Below, one piece after another: positions 1-8,682 of a stretch of 64,000 nt of DNA (position 1 is the first letter of the stretch; every line of letters starts with the position of its first letter). The translations under genes were made by a program, and so were the position numbers. A model generated the notes under the pieces. That model had not been told where the DNA came from, did not search any database, and saw only the letters and a program-made list of their open reading frames with translations. Where the stretch lies: positions 5,416,001 through 5,480,000 of the forward strand of contig NZ_LT629775.1 in NCBI RefSeq assembly GCF_900105395.1. The letters are read 5' to 3'. Source of the stretch: Streptomyces sp. TLI_053 (GTDB lineage Bacteria > Actinomycetota > Actinomycetes > Streptomycetales > Streptomycetaceae).

Positions 1-637
1 CGACGCCTTCCAGGCCGCCAACGACCGCGGCATCCCGCTGATGGAGGCCCCGCGCCCGCAGCTGGACCAGATGACCGGCGGGATGAACCACCAGGGCCTG
101 GTGCTCCAGGTCCCGCCGTACGAGTACGCCCACCCCGACGACCTGCTGGACGGGGCCGCGGACTCCGGCGACGACGCGCTGATCGTGGCGCTGGACGGGG
201 TGACCGACTCCCGCAACCTGGGCGCCGTGGTCCGCTCCGCCGCCGCCTTCGGCGCGCACGGCGTGGTGATCCCGGAGCGCCGGGCGGCCGGTATGACCGC
301 CGGTGCCTGGAAGACCTCCTCGGGCGCCGCGGCCCGGCTGCCCGTCGCCCGCGCCACCAACCTCACCCGCGCCCTGGAGGCGTACCAGAAGGCCGGTCTG
401 ACCGTGGTCGGCCTGGCCGCCGACGGCGAGGCCGAGATCGGCGACCTGGAGGTGCTGACCGGGCCGGTGGTGATCGTCGCGGGCAGCGAGGGCAAGGGCC
501 TGTCCCGGCTCGTTGCGGAGACCTGCGACGTGCTGGTGCGGATCCCGATGTCCGGGCTCACCGAGTCGCTGAACGCCGGTGTCGCGGCGGGCGTCGTCCT
601 GTACGAGGCGGCCCGGCTGCGCCGCAAGGTCGGCTGA
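1..637 (+). CDS. rlmB: 23S rRNA (guanosine-2'-O-)-methyltransferase RlmB, 5'-truncated by window edge
   Basis: The frame is open from base 2, so this is the C-terminal ~211 residues of a longer protein. It is a SpoU/TrmH-type SPOUT methyltransferase that 2'-O-methylates a conserved G in domain V of 23S rRNA. The three SPOUT motifs are visible: LDGVTDSRNLGAVVRSA, IVAGSEGKGL and IPMSGLTESLNAGVAAG, the last two forming the knotted SAM site. The N-terminal substrate-binding part is mostly outside the window. A 16-bp hairpin follows 95 nt after the stop. TrmH paralogs exist, but the arrangement and the actinobacterial context (radA, disA and clpC further along) favour RlmB. Confidence 0.9.
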   Translation, partial: DAFQAANDRGIPLMEAPRPQLDQMTGGMNHQGLVLQVPPYEYAHPDDLLDGAADSGDDALIVALDGVTDSRNLGAVVRSAAAFGAHGVVIPERRAAGMTAGAWKTSSGAAARLPVARATNLTRALEAYQKAGLTVVGLAADGEAEIGDLEVLTGPVVIVAGSEGKGLSRLVAETCDVLVRIPMSGLTESLNAGVAAGVVLYEAARLRRKVG

Positions 638-732
638 CCCACCCCCGGGTCCGGCCGGCGGTAGCCGCACACGGCGGGTGCTCGGCGCAAGGCGTTCTCC
701 GGAACCGCCCACCGTCCGCCCGCAATCAATGG

Positions 733-766
733 AAAGCGATCGGATCCGCCCGGATCCGATCGCTTT
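733..766 (+). terminator. Rho-independent terminator after rlmB
   Basis: Perfect 16-bp inverted repeat (733-748 with 751-766) separated by CC and followed by TTTTCTC. It is AT-richer than its surroundings and correctly placed after rlmB. Confidence 0.85.
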
Positions 767-815
767 TCTCATGATCACTTCAAGGGGACTCCCGATATCC
801 ACTCGGGAGAGTGTC

Positions 816-838
816 CTAACCGGGTGTCACCCGGTTAG
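816..838. promoter_or_regulatory. Perfect palindrome just upstream of the DoxX gene
   Basis: CTAACCGGG and CCCGGTTAG are 9-bp arms around TGTCA, ending 6 nt before the GTG start at 845. This position could be an operator, or a hairpin masking the ribosome site. No regulator is assigned. Confidence 0.45.
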
Positions 839-844
839 ACGGGC

Positions 845-2608
845 GTGGACACCAGAACACCTCGGCGCCCGCTCCTGGGCGGTGGCAGCACCGGGATAGA
901 AGCGGGCCCCGGCCTCAACACCGTCAAGGTGCCGTCGGACCCGGCACGCCTCAGCAGCACCCAGGCGAGCTTCCGGCTCCGGCTCGGCACCCCGGTGGCG
1001 CCGCTGATCGACGCCCCGGCCGGACTGCTGTCCACCGGCGCCGCTTTCGGCGACCCGTACGGCAGCCAGGGCCTGATCCGCCGCCCGTCGGTCACCCCGC
1101 AGGTGGTCGTCCCCGTCGGCGACGTGTCGGCGCTCGCCGGGGCGCCACCGCGCCGCAAGGGGCGGGTCACCGCGGTCACCTGGACCGGCGAGGCGCGGCC
1201 GGACGACGTCGCGGCCACCCGGCTGCTGGAGGCCGTCCGGCTGGGCGGCGTCCCGGCCGGGGTCGGCGGCCGCGGCGGCGGCCGCTCCGGCGGCTCGCCG
1301 GCGGACGCGGACACCCTGCTGGTCCCGCCGTACGGCGGCGCCCGGACGGTGCCGCGCCAGCCGCGCGAGGGCGACGGCACCGCCACCGAGGGCGGCGTCG
1401 GACCGGTCGGCGCGCCGCAGGGCTGGACGCCCAGCGGTGAGCTGCCCGAGGTCTCGGCCGCCGGGGCCGAGGGCAAGCAGCCCTGGTACCCCGGCCGCCG
1501 GGTGGACCTCGGTCTGGTGCTGCTGCCGCTGCGCGCGGTGCTCGGCTCGCTCTCCGTCTACGCCGGGTTCAGCAAGCTCTGCGACCCGGTGTACTTCGAC
1601 GGCGGCGAGCGCGGCTCGATGATGCGCTGGCTGTCCTCGCTGCACCCCTGGAAGGTCGCCGAGCCGCTGCTGGCCTTCGCGATGGCGCACCCGGTCGGCT
1701 CCGGTCTGGTGGTGTCGTTCACCGAGATCGTGGTCGGCGTGCTCACCCTGCTCGGGCTCTGGCAGCGGCTCGCGGCCGGGGCGGCGATGGCGCTGTCCGC
1801 CGTGCTGCTGTTCACGGTGAGCTGGCGGGCCGTGCCGGTGTACGACACGCCCGACCTGATCTTCCTGGCCGCGTGGAGCCCGCTGCTGATCGCCGGGGCG
1901 CCGTTCGCCTCGCTGGACGGGCGGCTCAACCTGGAGGCCTGGCGGCGGTACGGCGCGGGCGCGCCGGCCGCGCTGCGCCGCCGGGTGCTGCGGCGCGGCG
2001 CCGTGGTCACCGCGGCCGTGGTCGGTCTGACGCTGCTGCTCGGCTCGATGCTGGGCGGAGCGGTCCGCACCGGCGCCCGGCCGCACCCGGCGCCGTCCCG
2101 GCCCGCCACCGATTTCGGCACACCGGTCTGGCCGAGCGGCGGACCGTCGGTGACCCCCGGCGGCAGGACCCCGGCCGGATCGGTACCCTCGCCGGCCCCG
2201 TCCCGGCCGGCCGCGCCGAGTGCCGCGGCCACCACCGCCGCGCCGTCCGGCACGCCGTCCTCGCCGAAGGCGGCCCCGGCCACCCCGAGCGGCAAGGCGA
2301 AGTCCTCGGCGAAGCCGGAGACCGGCACGGCCCCGCCGGCCGCTCCGGCGGCCTCCGCGCCGCCGGCCGCGCCCGCCCCGGCCGGGTCGACACCCGCGCA
2401 GCGCGCCACGCCCGCGGCCCCGGCGGCCGGGACCGGGACGGCGCCGAAGCCGGCCCCGAGCACCGGGACCGGCGGTACCCCGAGCGGGTCCGGCGCCTCC
2501 CCGGGCGGTTCGGGACTGCTGGGCGGGGTGCTGGGCAGCGCGCCGCTGGCCGAGCTGTCCGGCGGCGGCGCCCGCGGCTCCCGTCCGGAGCCGGCCACGG
2601 CGACCTGA
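845..2608 (+). CDS. DoxX family membrane protein with long Pro/Ala-rich tail
   Basis: 587 aa with a GTG start (VDTRTP), matching the N-terminus I recall for Streptomyces DoxX-family homologs. Residues 1-220 are a hydrophilic cytoplasmic region. Residues ~225-400 hold the DoxX-like four-helix membrane domain, beginning VDLGLVLLPLRAVLGSLSVY and containing the conserved block KLCDPVYFDGGERGSM. A further hydrophobic segment (VVTAAVVGLTLLLGSMLGG) follows, then ~160 residues of Pro/Ala/Ser/Gly-rich low complexity. DoxX relatives are quinone-linked or redox-associated membrane proteins, but the substrate here is unknown. No SD sequence is evident, and a 9-bp palindrome sits just before the start. 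Transcribed alone, and ends at a 16-bp hairpin. Confidence 0.85.
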   Translation: MDTRTPRRPLLGGGSTGIEAGPGLNTVKVPSDPARLSSTQASFRLRLGTPVAPLIDAPAGLLSTGAAFGDPYGSQGLIRRPSVTPQVVVPVGDVSALAGAPPRRKGRVTAVTWTGEARPDDVAATRLLEAVRLGGVPAGVGGRGGGRSGGSPADADTLLVPPYGGARTVPRQPREGDGTATEGGVGPVGAPQGWTPSGELPEVSAAGAEGKQPWYPGRRVDLGLVLLPLRAVLGSLSVYAGFSKLCDPVYFDGGERGSMMRWLSSLHPWKVAEPLLAFAMAHPVGSGLVVSFTEIVVGVLTLLGLWQRLAAGAAMALSAVLLFTVSWRAVPVYDTPDLIFLAAWSPLLIAGAPFASLDGRLNLEAWRRYGAGAPAALRRRVLRRGAVVTAAVVGLTLLLGSMLGGAVRTGARPHPAPSRPATDFGTPVWPSGGPSVTPGGRTPAGSVPSPAPSRPAAPSAAATTAAPSGTPSSPKAAPATPSGKAKSSAKPETGTAPPAAPAASAPPAAPAPAGSTPAQRATPAAPAAGTGTAPKPAPSTGTGGTPSGSGASPGGSGLLGGVLGSAPLAELSGGGARGSRPEPATAT

Positions 2609-2637
2609 CGGGCGGGCCGGGGGAACCGGCCCGGGAA

Positions 2638-2684
2638 CGGCGACCGGCCGGGTGCTCCGTGGGGGAGTACCCGGCCGGTCGCCG
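2638..2684. terminator. Bidirectional terminator between the DoxX gene and the nucleotidyltransferase gene
   Basis: Perfect 16-bp arms (2638-2653 and 2669-2684) lie between two convergent genes. The 15-nt loop can pair further (CTCC with GGAG). Confidence 0.8.
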
Positions 2685-2764
2685 TCGTGCGTGGAGCGGT
2701 TCGGCGGAGCGCGTCGGGGCAGCGCGTCGGCGCGGCGCGTCGGGGCGCTCCGCCCGGGCCCGCC

Positions 2765-3544
2765 CTACTGCGGGGCGCGGCCGGCGCCCCCGGCGAGCTC
2801 CTTGGCGGCCTCGGTGAGGTCCTTCGCGGTGTCGATGGCCCGCCAGTAGACGCCCTGCGGCAGTTGGTAGCCGGCCAGCCGCTTGCTGCGGGCCAGCTGC
2901 GGGAAGGTGGTCCGCTCGTGGTCGCCCACGTCCGGCAGCAGCTCGGCGAAGTCCGGGCCGAAGACGTAGAGGCCGGCGTTGATGAGGAACGGCGAGGGCG
3001 GGGCCTCGATGAAGTCGAGGACGTTGCCGAACTGGTCGGTCTCCACCGCGCCCCACGGGATCCGCGGCCGGGCCAGCGCGAGCGTCGCGACGGCGTCCCG
3101 CTCGTGGTGGAAGGCGGCCATGTCGCGCAGGCTGAACCTGGTCCAGATGTCGCCGTTGGTGGCGTACCAGGGTTCGTCGGGGCGGGGCAGCGCCTTGGCG
3201 GCGTACTTGAGGCCGCCGCCCCGGCCGAGCGGCTCGGCCTCGACCACCGTGCGGACCCGCAGCGGCAGTTCGGCCCGGTCGAGCCAGTCCTCCAGCACGT
3301 CGGCCAGGTGGCCGCAGGAGATGACCGCGTCGGTGACGCCCTCGGCGGCCAGCCAGGCGAGCTGGTGGCCCAGGATCGGGATGCCCGTGCCCGGGATCTC
3401 GACCAGCGGCTTGGGGCGGTCGTCCGTGTAGGGGCGCAGCCGGGAGCCCTGGCCGCCGGCCAGGATGACGGCCTGGGTCACCGGCACCGGGCCGATGGCG
3501 GGAGCGGGCTGGGGAGCGGCCGTGGGGCCGGAGTCAGCGGTCAT
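2765..3544 (-). CDS. NTP-transferase (sugar-1-phosphate nucleotidyltransferase) family protein
   Basis: 259 aa. Predicted to transfer a nucleotidyl group to a sugar 1-phosphate, giving an NDP-sugar in the cytosol. The signature loop LAGGQGSRLRPYT followed by DRPKPLVEI lies at about residues 29-50, and ATNGDIWT is the metal/nucleotide Asp motif. The length equals a catalytic domain alone, without the left-handed beta-helix of GlmU or GlgC types. The sugar and base cannot be read from sequence; mannose-1-P guanylyl- or glucose-1-P-type activity is possible. The start is set by a TATTGT -10 box 6 nt upstream of ATG, implying a leaderless message. Confidence 0.85.
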   Translation of the reverse strand: MTADSGPTAAPQPAPAIGPVPVTQAVILAGGQGSRLRPYTDDRPKPLVEIPGTGIPILGHQLAWLAAEGVTDAVISCGHLADVLEDWLDRAELPLRVRTVVEAEPLGRGGGLKYAAKALPRPDEPWYATNGDIWTRFSLRDMAAFHHERDAVATLALARPRIPWGAVETDQFGNVLDFIEAPPSPFLINAGLYVFGPDFAELLPDVGDHERTTFPQLARSKRLAGYQLPQGVYWRAIDTAKDLTEAAKELAGGAGRAPQ

Positions 3545-3550
3545 GGCTGA

Positions 3551-3556
3551 ACAATA
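3551..3556 (-). promoter_or_regulatory. -10 box TATTGT of a leaderless promoter
   Basis: Lies exactly 6 nt before the ATG of the nucleotidyltransferase gene with no SD sequence between. Confidence 0.55.
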
Positions 3557-3774
3557 GGCGTGCCGGGCCGGGCGGGAGGTCCGCCCGGTGCGTCCGGCCG
3601 TGCCCGCGGCCCGGTGGCGGTCCCGCCACCGGGCCTGCCCGGACTCGCTGCCCTTGCCCTTGCCCCGGTCCTGCCCAGGTCCTGCGCCGGTCCGCCGTCG
3701 TGCCCCGGCCCCGGTGGGCACCGGACGGACGACGGCCGGGCTTCCCGGGTGGCTGCCGGGGGCTCCCGGTCCGG

Positions 3775-4218
3775 TCAGCCCGCCGCGCCGGCGGCGAACG
3801 AGCCGTCGCAGACCGCGCGGGCGAAGGTCCGGGCCCGCTGGACGTCGCCCTGGTACTTGCGCACCGCCGCCTTGCCGAGCTCGGTGGCGAGCGAGCTGCA
3901 GTAGGGGGTCAGCGCGGGCTGCTCGCGCATCGCGCGCTCCAGCAGGTCGAGCGCGCTGCCCGGGTTGTGGGCCCGCAGCTCGTCCATGAGCGCGACGCGC
4001 AGCGCGTCCTGCGGGGCGAGCCCGTCGGACGTCGTGGCGGTGGTGGCGGTCCGGCCGATCCCCGCGCCGTCCCCGCTGGACGCCGCCACGACCTGCTGGT
4101 CCAGCGACGTGGGCGGGGCCCACGGGACCCTGGTCACGGCGAGGGTGCCGGTGGTCACCAGGACGACGGGCAGGGTGAGGGCGACGGTCTGGCCGATGCG
4201 GCGAACTAGCTGCTTCAC
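3775..4218 (-). CDS. Conserved hypothetical exported/membrane-anchored protein
   Basis: 147 aa, GTG start. Residues ~9-29 (QTVALTLPVVLVTTGTLAVT) form one hydrophobic segment, a signal anchor or uncleaved signal peptide with Arg in front. The rest is helical and polar, with a TPR-like stretch (APQDALRVALMDELRAHN, then GSALDLLERAMREQPALTPY) and two Cys (CSS and AVCDGS) that could form a disulfide outside. A TACTCT -10 box sits 7 nt before the start, so translation is probably leaderless. I do not recognise a characterised family. It lies 230 nt upstream of the nucleotidyltransferase gene on the same strand. Confidence 0.65.
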   Translation of the reverse strand: MKQLVRRIGQTVALTLPVVLVTTGTLAVTRVPWAPPTSLDQQVVAASSGDGAGIGRTATTATTSDGLAPQDALRVALMDELRAHNPGSALDLLERAMREQPALTPYCSSLATELGKAAVRKYQGDVQRARTFARAVCDGSFAAGAAG

Positions 4219-4225
4219 GCACAGG

Positions 4226-4231
4226 AGAGTA
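4226..4231 (-). promoter_or_regulatory. -10 box TACTCT of a leaderless promoter
   Basis: Seven nt before the GTG at 4218-4216. Supports that start over other candidates. Confidence 0.5.
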
Positions 4232-4343
4232 GCGGTGGGTAGGGCCCGGATCGCCCTCCGTTACACCATCGAGTGACACGGTGTCCTGGTTCGTCCCGTC
4301 ACCGGGTTGACGCCGTCGTCCGTCGGAGTGGCCCGGAGCGGCG

Positions 4344-4382
4344 GGAGCCCCGCCGGACCGGGTGACGGTCGGACGGGGCTCC
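4344..4382 (-). terminator. Terminator hairpin after msiK
   Basis: GGAGCCCCG (4344-4352) pairs with CGGGGCTCC (4374-4382), 28 bp beyond the msiK stop. The longer flanks pair imperfectly. Confidence 0.65.
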
Positions 4383-4409
4383 GTGCCGCGGGCGGTGGCC
4401 CGCCGTGGC

Positions 4410-5501
<1,092 letters not shown>

Positions 5502-5820
5502 GGCTGAACTCTCCTTCACCGGCAGGAACGTGCCGGACGATCCGAGTAAAGGGTGGGGGACTGCATTCGGCCGGTTCCCAGGGGTGGTCTGAACCTCTGT
5601 ACGAATCCGGCTCCGGGCGACGCTACCTGCGTGTACGCCGCTTGTCAGCCCCTCGACGGCCGGATTTCGGCATCGGTTCCATCACGCCCGCCCCGCCCGC
5701 CCCGGCCCTCGGCTCACCACCGACCCCTGGCCGCCCGAGCCCGGATATCCCCACACCGCCCGCTCCACGCCCGGTAGACTGCCCCCGGTGCCGCCGTGAT
5801 CCGTCGCGGACGGTCACCAT
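5502..5820. other. Intergenic region between msiK and tRNA-Thr
   Basis: 319 bp. Holds the msiK leader (leftward) and the tRNA promoter; TAGACT at 5776-5781 is a plausible -10 for the tRNA. No CebR- or DasR-like palindrome was seen, and the ORFs here lack coding character. Confidence 0.5.
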
Positions 5821-5894
5821 GCCTCCTTAGCTCAGCTGGCCAGAGCACCGCTCTTGTAAAGCGTAGGTCGTCGGTTCGAATCCGACAGGGGGCT
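5821..5894 (+). tRNA. tRNA-Thr (anticodon TGT)
   Basis: Cloverleaf: acceptor GCCTCCT pairs with AGGGGGC, D arm GCTCAGCTGGCCAGAGC, anticodon loop CTTGTAA giving TGT (decodes ACA), and T arm with GGTTCGAATCC. The discriminator T is followed by CC, so the terminal A is probably added post-transcriptionally. A 15-bp hairpin terminator follows. Confidence 0.95.
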
Positions 5895-5910
5895 CCGGCG
5901 CGAGTGTGGC

Positions 5911-5943
5911 GAAGCCCCGGACCGGTCCCCGGTTCGGGGCTTC
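5911..5943 (+). terminator. Terminator of the tRNA-Thr transcript
   Basis: 15-bp stem with one G-T pair (5911-5925 with 5929-5943) and a TCC loop, 17 nt after the tRNA. Confidence 0.8.
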
Positions 5944-6071
5944 GCCGTCTCCGGCGCGCGCTCGTCGGTCGGTGGGTACCGCCCTTCTCGCTCTGCGGAC
6001 ACCACTGCCCGGGTTGTCGGAGCGGTCTGGCAGGATCCGAGCTGTCGTCAAGATCGTTCGGAGGGGAACCT

Positions 6072-7574
6072 GTGCGTAGTACACGTACCGTCGGTGCTGC
6101 TGTCCTTGCTGTTTCGGCCCTCGGCGGGCTGCCGCTGGCGGCACCCGCCCATGCCGAGTCGTCGTTGCAGCCGAATCTGACGGTCAACGTCTTCCGTCCC
6201 GGGTACGCGGAGGCGGACCGGCCGCTCCGGGCGGTCGCGAGCACGGGCGGGCCCGCCGAGAGCGCCGATCCGGTCGTCGCCAACACGCTCGACTTCGGCG
6301 ACGGCACGGTCGTGAACGCGGCCGAGGCGCCCCAGTCCTCGTACTCCCACGACTACGCCCGGGCCGGCACGTACACGGTGACCCGTACGATCACGGACGA
6401 CAAGGGCCGTACGGGCACGGTCTCGCGCTCCGTCACCGTCGGCAGCAGCTATGTGCCGCTGTACTACCCCACGAGGTACCTCGACACCCGCACCGGTCAG
6501 GGCGCTCCGGTCGGCCAGCTCGGCCCGCGCGGCGTGCTGAAGCTCCAGGTCACCGGTGTCAACGGTGTCACCGGGGTACCGACCGACCGCCCCGTCACCG
6601 CGGTGATGCTCAACCTGACGGTCACCAATGCCACCGAGCCCACGCACGTCACCGCCTTCGCGGGTGGGGAGGTGCCGACGGCGTCCAACGTGAACGCCGT
6701 GCCGGGCCGGGACGTCGCGAACGCCGTACTGGTGCCGCTGGCCGAGGACGGCAGCGTCTCGTTCTACAACAATGCCGGGGAGGCCGACCTGGTGGTCGAC
6801 ATCCTGGGCTACTACACCCCCGAACCGAGGAGCGCCTCGGTGCGGCTGGGCACGACCCGGAACGCCGTCCGTGTCCTCGACACCCGCACCGGGACCGGCG
6901 GTCACCCCCGGCCGCTGGCGGCGGGCGAGCTGATGACCACCAAGGTGCACGGTCCGGGGCTCCTCCCCACCGACGCCCGGATCGCGGTCGTCAACCTCAC
7001 TGCCACCGAGGGCACCGCGAGCAGCTACATCACGGTCGCGCCGGCCAATGCCCACCCGACGACGTCCAGCCTCAACTTCGCCGTGGGGCAGACCGTCGCC
7101 AACCACCTGTCCGCACCGGTCAACGCCAACGGCACCATCACGTACTACAACCACGTCGGCGAGGTGAACCTGCTGACCGACATCCAGGGCTACTACGCGA
7201 GCGCCATTTCGAACGCCGACGTCAAGCCGGTCGTCGTCACCGCGCCGACCCGGGTGGTGGACACCCGGGTCTCCCACGGGGCGCTGGGGGAGCGGGAGAC
7301 CCTCAAGGTGAAGGTCAAGGGCGTGGGCGGTGTGCCCGACGGCGTCTCGGCGGTCATGGTCAACCTGACCGCGACCAACGCCACCCAGGACAGCTGGCTG
7401 AAGGTCTCCATGCCGGGCAGTGACTGGACCGACGCCTCGAACGTCAATGTCACCCCCGGTGCCACCGTGCCCAACGTCGCGCTGGTGCCGGTGGATTCCG
7501 AAGGCTTCATCGAGGTGTACAACAACGCGGGATCGACGGATGTGGTCGTCGACCTCCAGGGCTACACGGCGTAG
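6072..7574 (+). CDS. Secreted protein: PKD-like domain plus three ~125-residue LDTR repeats
   Basis: 500 aa, GTG start with GAGGGG upstream. Residues 1-28 are a Sec signal peptide (VRSTRTVGAAVLAVSALGG, cleavage after AHA). Residues ~70-123 are PKD/Ig-like (LDFGDGTVV, YSHDYARAGTYTVTRTI). Three tandem repeats then start near residues 134, 266 and 390. Each opens with [YV]LDTR or VVDTR, has VMLNLTVTNAT / VVNLTATEGT / VMVNLTATNAT in the middle, and ends YNNAGEADLVVDILGYY or similar. Such repeats are common in extracellular actinobacterial proteins, often next to peptidase or hydrolase domains; no catalytic domain is seen here, so an adhesive or structural role is inferred. Monocistronic between the tRNA and a strong terminator. 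Confidence 0.8.
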   Translation: MRSTRTVGAAVLAVSALGGLPLAAPAHAESSLQPNLTVNVFRPGYAEADRPLRAVASTGGPAESADPVVANTLDFGDGTVVNAAEAPQSSYSHDYARAGTYTVTRTITDDKGRTGTVSRSVTVGSSYVPLYYPTRYLDTRTGQGAPVGQLGPRGVLKLQVTGVNGVTGVPTDRPVTAVMLNLTVTNATEPTHVTAFAGGEVPTASNVNAVPGRDVANAVLVPLAEDGSVSFYNNAGEADLVVDILGYYTPEPRSASVRLGTTRNAVRVLDTRTGTGGHPRPLAAGELMTTKVHGPGLLPTDARIAVVNLTATEGTASSYITVAPANAHPTTSSLNFAVGQTVANHLSAPVNANGTITYYNHVGEVNLLTDIQGYYASAISNADVKPVVVTAPTRVVDTRVSHGALGERETLKVKVKGVGGVPDGVSAVMVNLTATNATQDSWLKVSMPGSDWTDASNVNVTPGATVPNVALVPVDSEGFIEVYNNAGSTDVVVDLQGYTA

Positions 7575-7620
7575 TGACCCCGAGCCCGGCGGCCCGCCCG
7601 GGCGCGCCGAGGCGCAGTGG

Positions 7621-7651
7621 GAGCCCCGAACCGGCCGCCGGTTCGGGGCTC
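7621..7651. terminator. Bidirectional terminator after the secreted repeat protein
   Basis: Perfect 14-bp stem (7621-7634 with 7638-7651), loop CCG. It also lies downstream of the convergent recombinase remnant. Confidence 0.85.
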
Positions 7652-7696
7652 TTCGCGTTCCGGGTGCCGGTCGGCGGCCGGAGCCGGCCGGTGCCG

Positions 7697-8479
7697 TCAG
7701 CGCTGCCGGAGCCGGCGCAGGGTGTGGCCGGGGGCGTGGGTGGTGAACAGCTCGGCGGCGCGGCGGTAGGAGAGGCGGGCGCGGCCGGTGTGGGGGCAGC
7801 GGTCGGCGGCGGGGGTGGTGGCCGGGGCGCGGCGGTCGGTGAGGAGGAGCGGGCCGGTGGGGCGGCCGGCGAGGTGGAGCGGGAGCAGCCGGGCGGTGCC
7901 GGCCTGCCAGGTCAGGGGCGGGGCCGGGGGGCGGGTGCGGCGCTGCGGGAGGTCGAGGTCGTCGACGTCCAGGGCGAGCACGGTCTCGACGGGCGCGCCG
8001 CTCTCGTGGAGGAGGTGCCAGAGGAGCTGCTCGCGGAGCGGGACGCGCAGGGCGAACAGGGCGCGCAGCTGCTCGGCGGTGAGCGGGCCGGGGCCGTGCT
8101 CGGGGCCAGGCAGCGGGCGGGGGCGCAGGCCCTCGGCGGGGTCGGTGCGGATCCAGCCCTGGGCGCGCCACCAGCTGACGGCGGCGCGCAGGGTGGAGAG
8201 CTCGCGGTTGAGGGTGCGCGGGTCGGTGCCGGTGGAGCGGCGGGCGACGGCGGTCCGTAGCCGGCCGGCGCAGTCGGGGTGGTCGAGCAGCGCGAGCGGG
8301 AGGACGGGCGGCTCGGCCCGGCGGCGGTCGGGGCCGGCCGGGGCGGGCCGGTCGGCGAGGGCCCAGGCCCAGGTGTCGAGGGCGATCCGGTAGATCCGGC
8401 GGGAGCCGGCGCCGAGCCCGGAGGCGGCCAGGTAGCGGTCGACGGCGACCGCGTACTCGACGGGTGGGAGTTGGGGCAT
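7697..8479 (-). pseudogene. Tyrosine-recombinase-like protein lacking catalytic boxes (truncated integrase remnant)
   Basis: 260 aa. The N-terminal half resembles a core-binding SAM-like domain (DRYLAASGLGAGSRRIYRIA; TLNRELSTLRAAVSWWRAQG). The C-terminal part resembles the catalytic domain of Streptomyces tyrosine recombinases (LLWHLLHESG, then VLALDVDDLDLP; TGRARLSYRRAAELFTTHAP). The expected catalytic Arg after the helix (usually AR or LR then xxE) is replaced by AP in HESGAPVETVL. The protein stops at TLRRLRQR, exactly where active members continue with LRHS, the box II His and the nucleophilic Tyr. No continuation in another frame was seen before the terminator at 7651. It may be a decayed recombinase or a repurposed DNA-binding protein. 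ATG at 8479; no clear SD. Confidence 0.6.
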
Positions 8480-8682
8480 CGGATGCTCGCTTTCCGCAGT
8501 AAAACGAAGCGGTGAAGGTGGGTCGATGGTAGCTCTCAGGCGCAGTAAACAGCAGGTGGAGAAGGATTTTTGGGGGTTTTACCGCGGCACCGGACGGCTG
8601 GGCGAAAATTGATGGGTACCGGCTCAAGTTTTCGCTCGGAAAGTCTTGTCCGGCAGTCCTGCCGCGACCAGACTTGCCGCCC

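Noticed and set aside
5821..8479. Integrated element using tRNA-Thr as attachment site with the recombinase-like gene
   Set aside because: No second copy of the tRNA 3' end was found near 7.7-8.7 kb, no excisionase or phage genes lie between, and the recombinase lacks its catalytic boxes.
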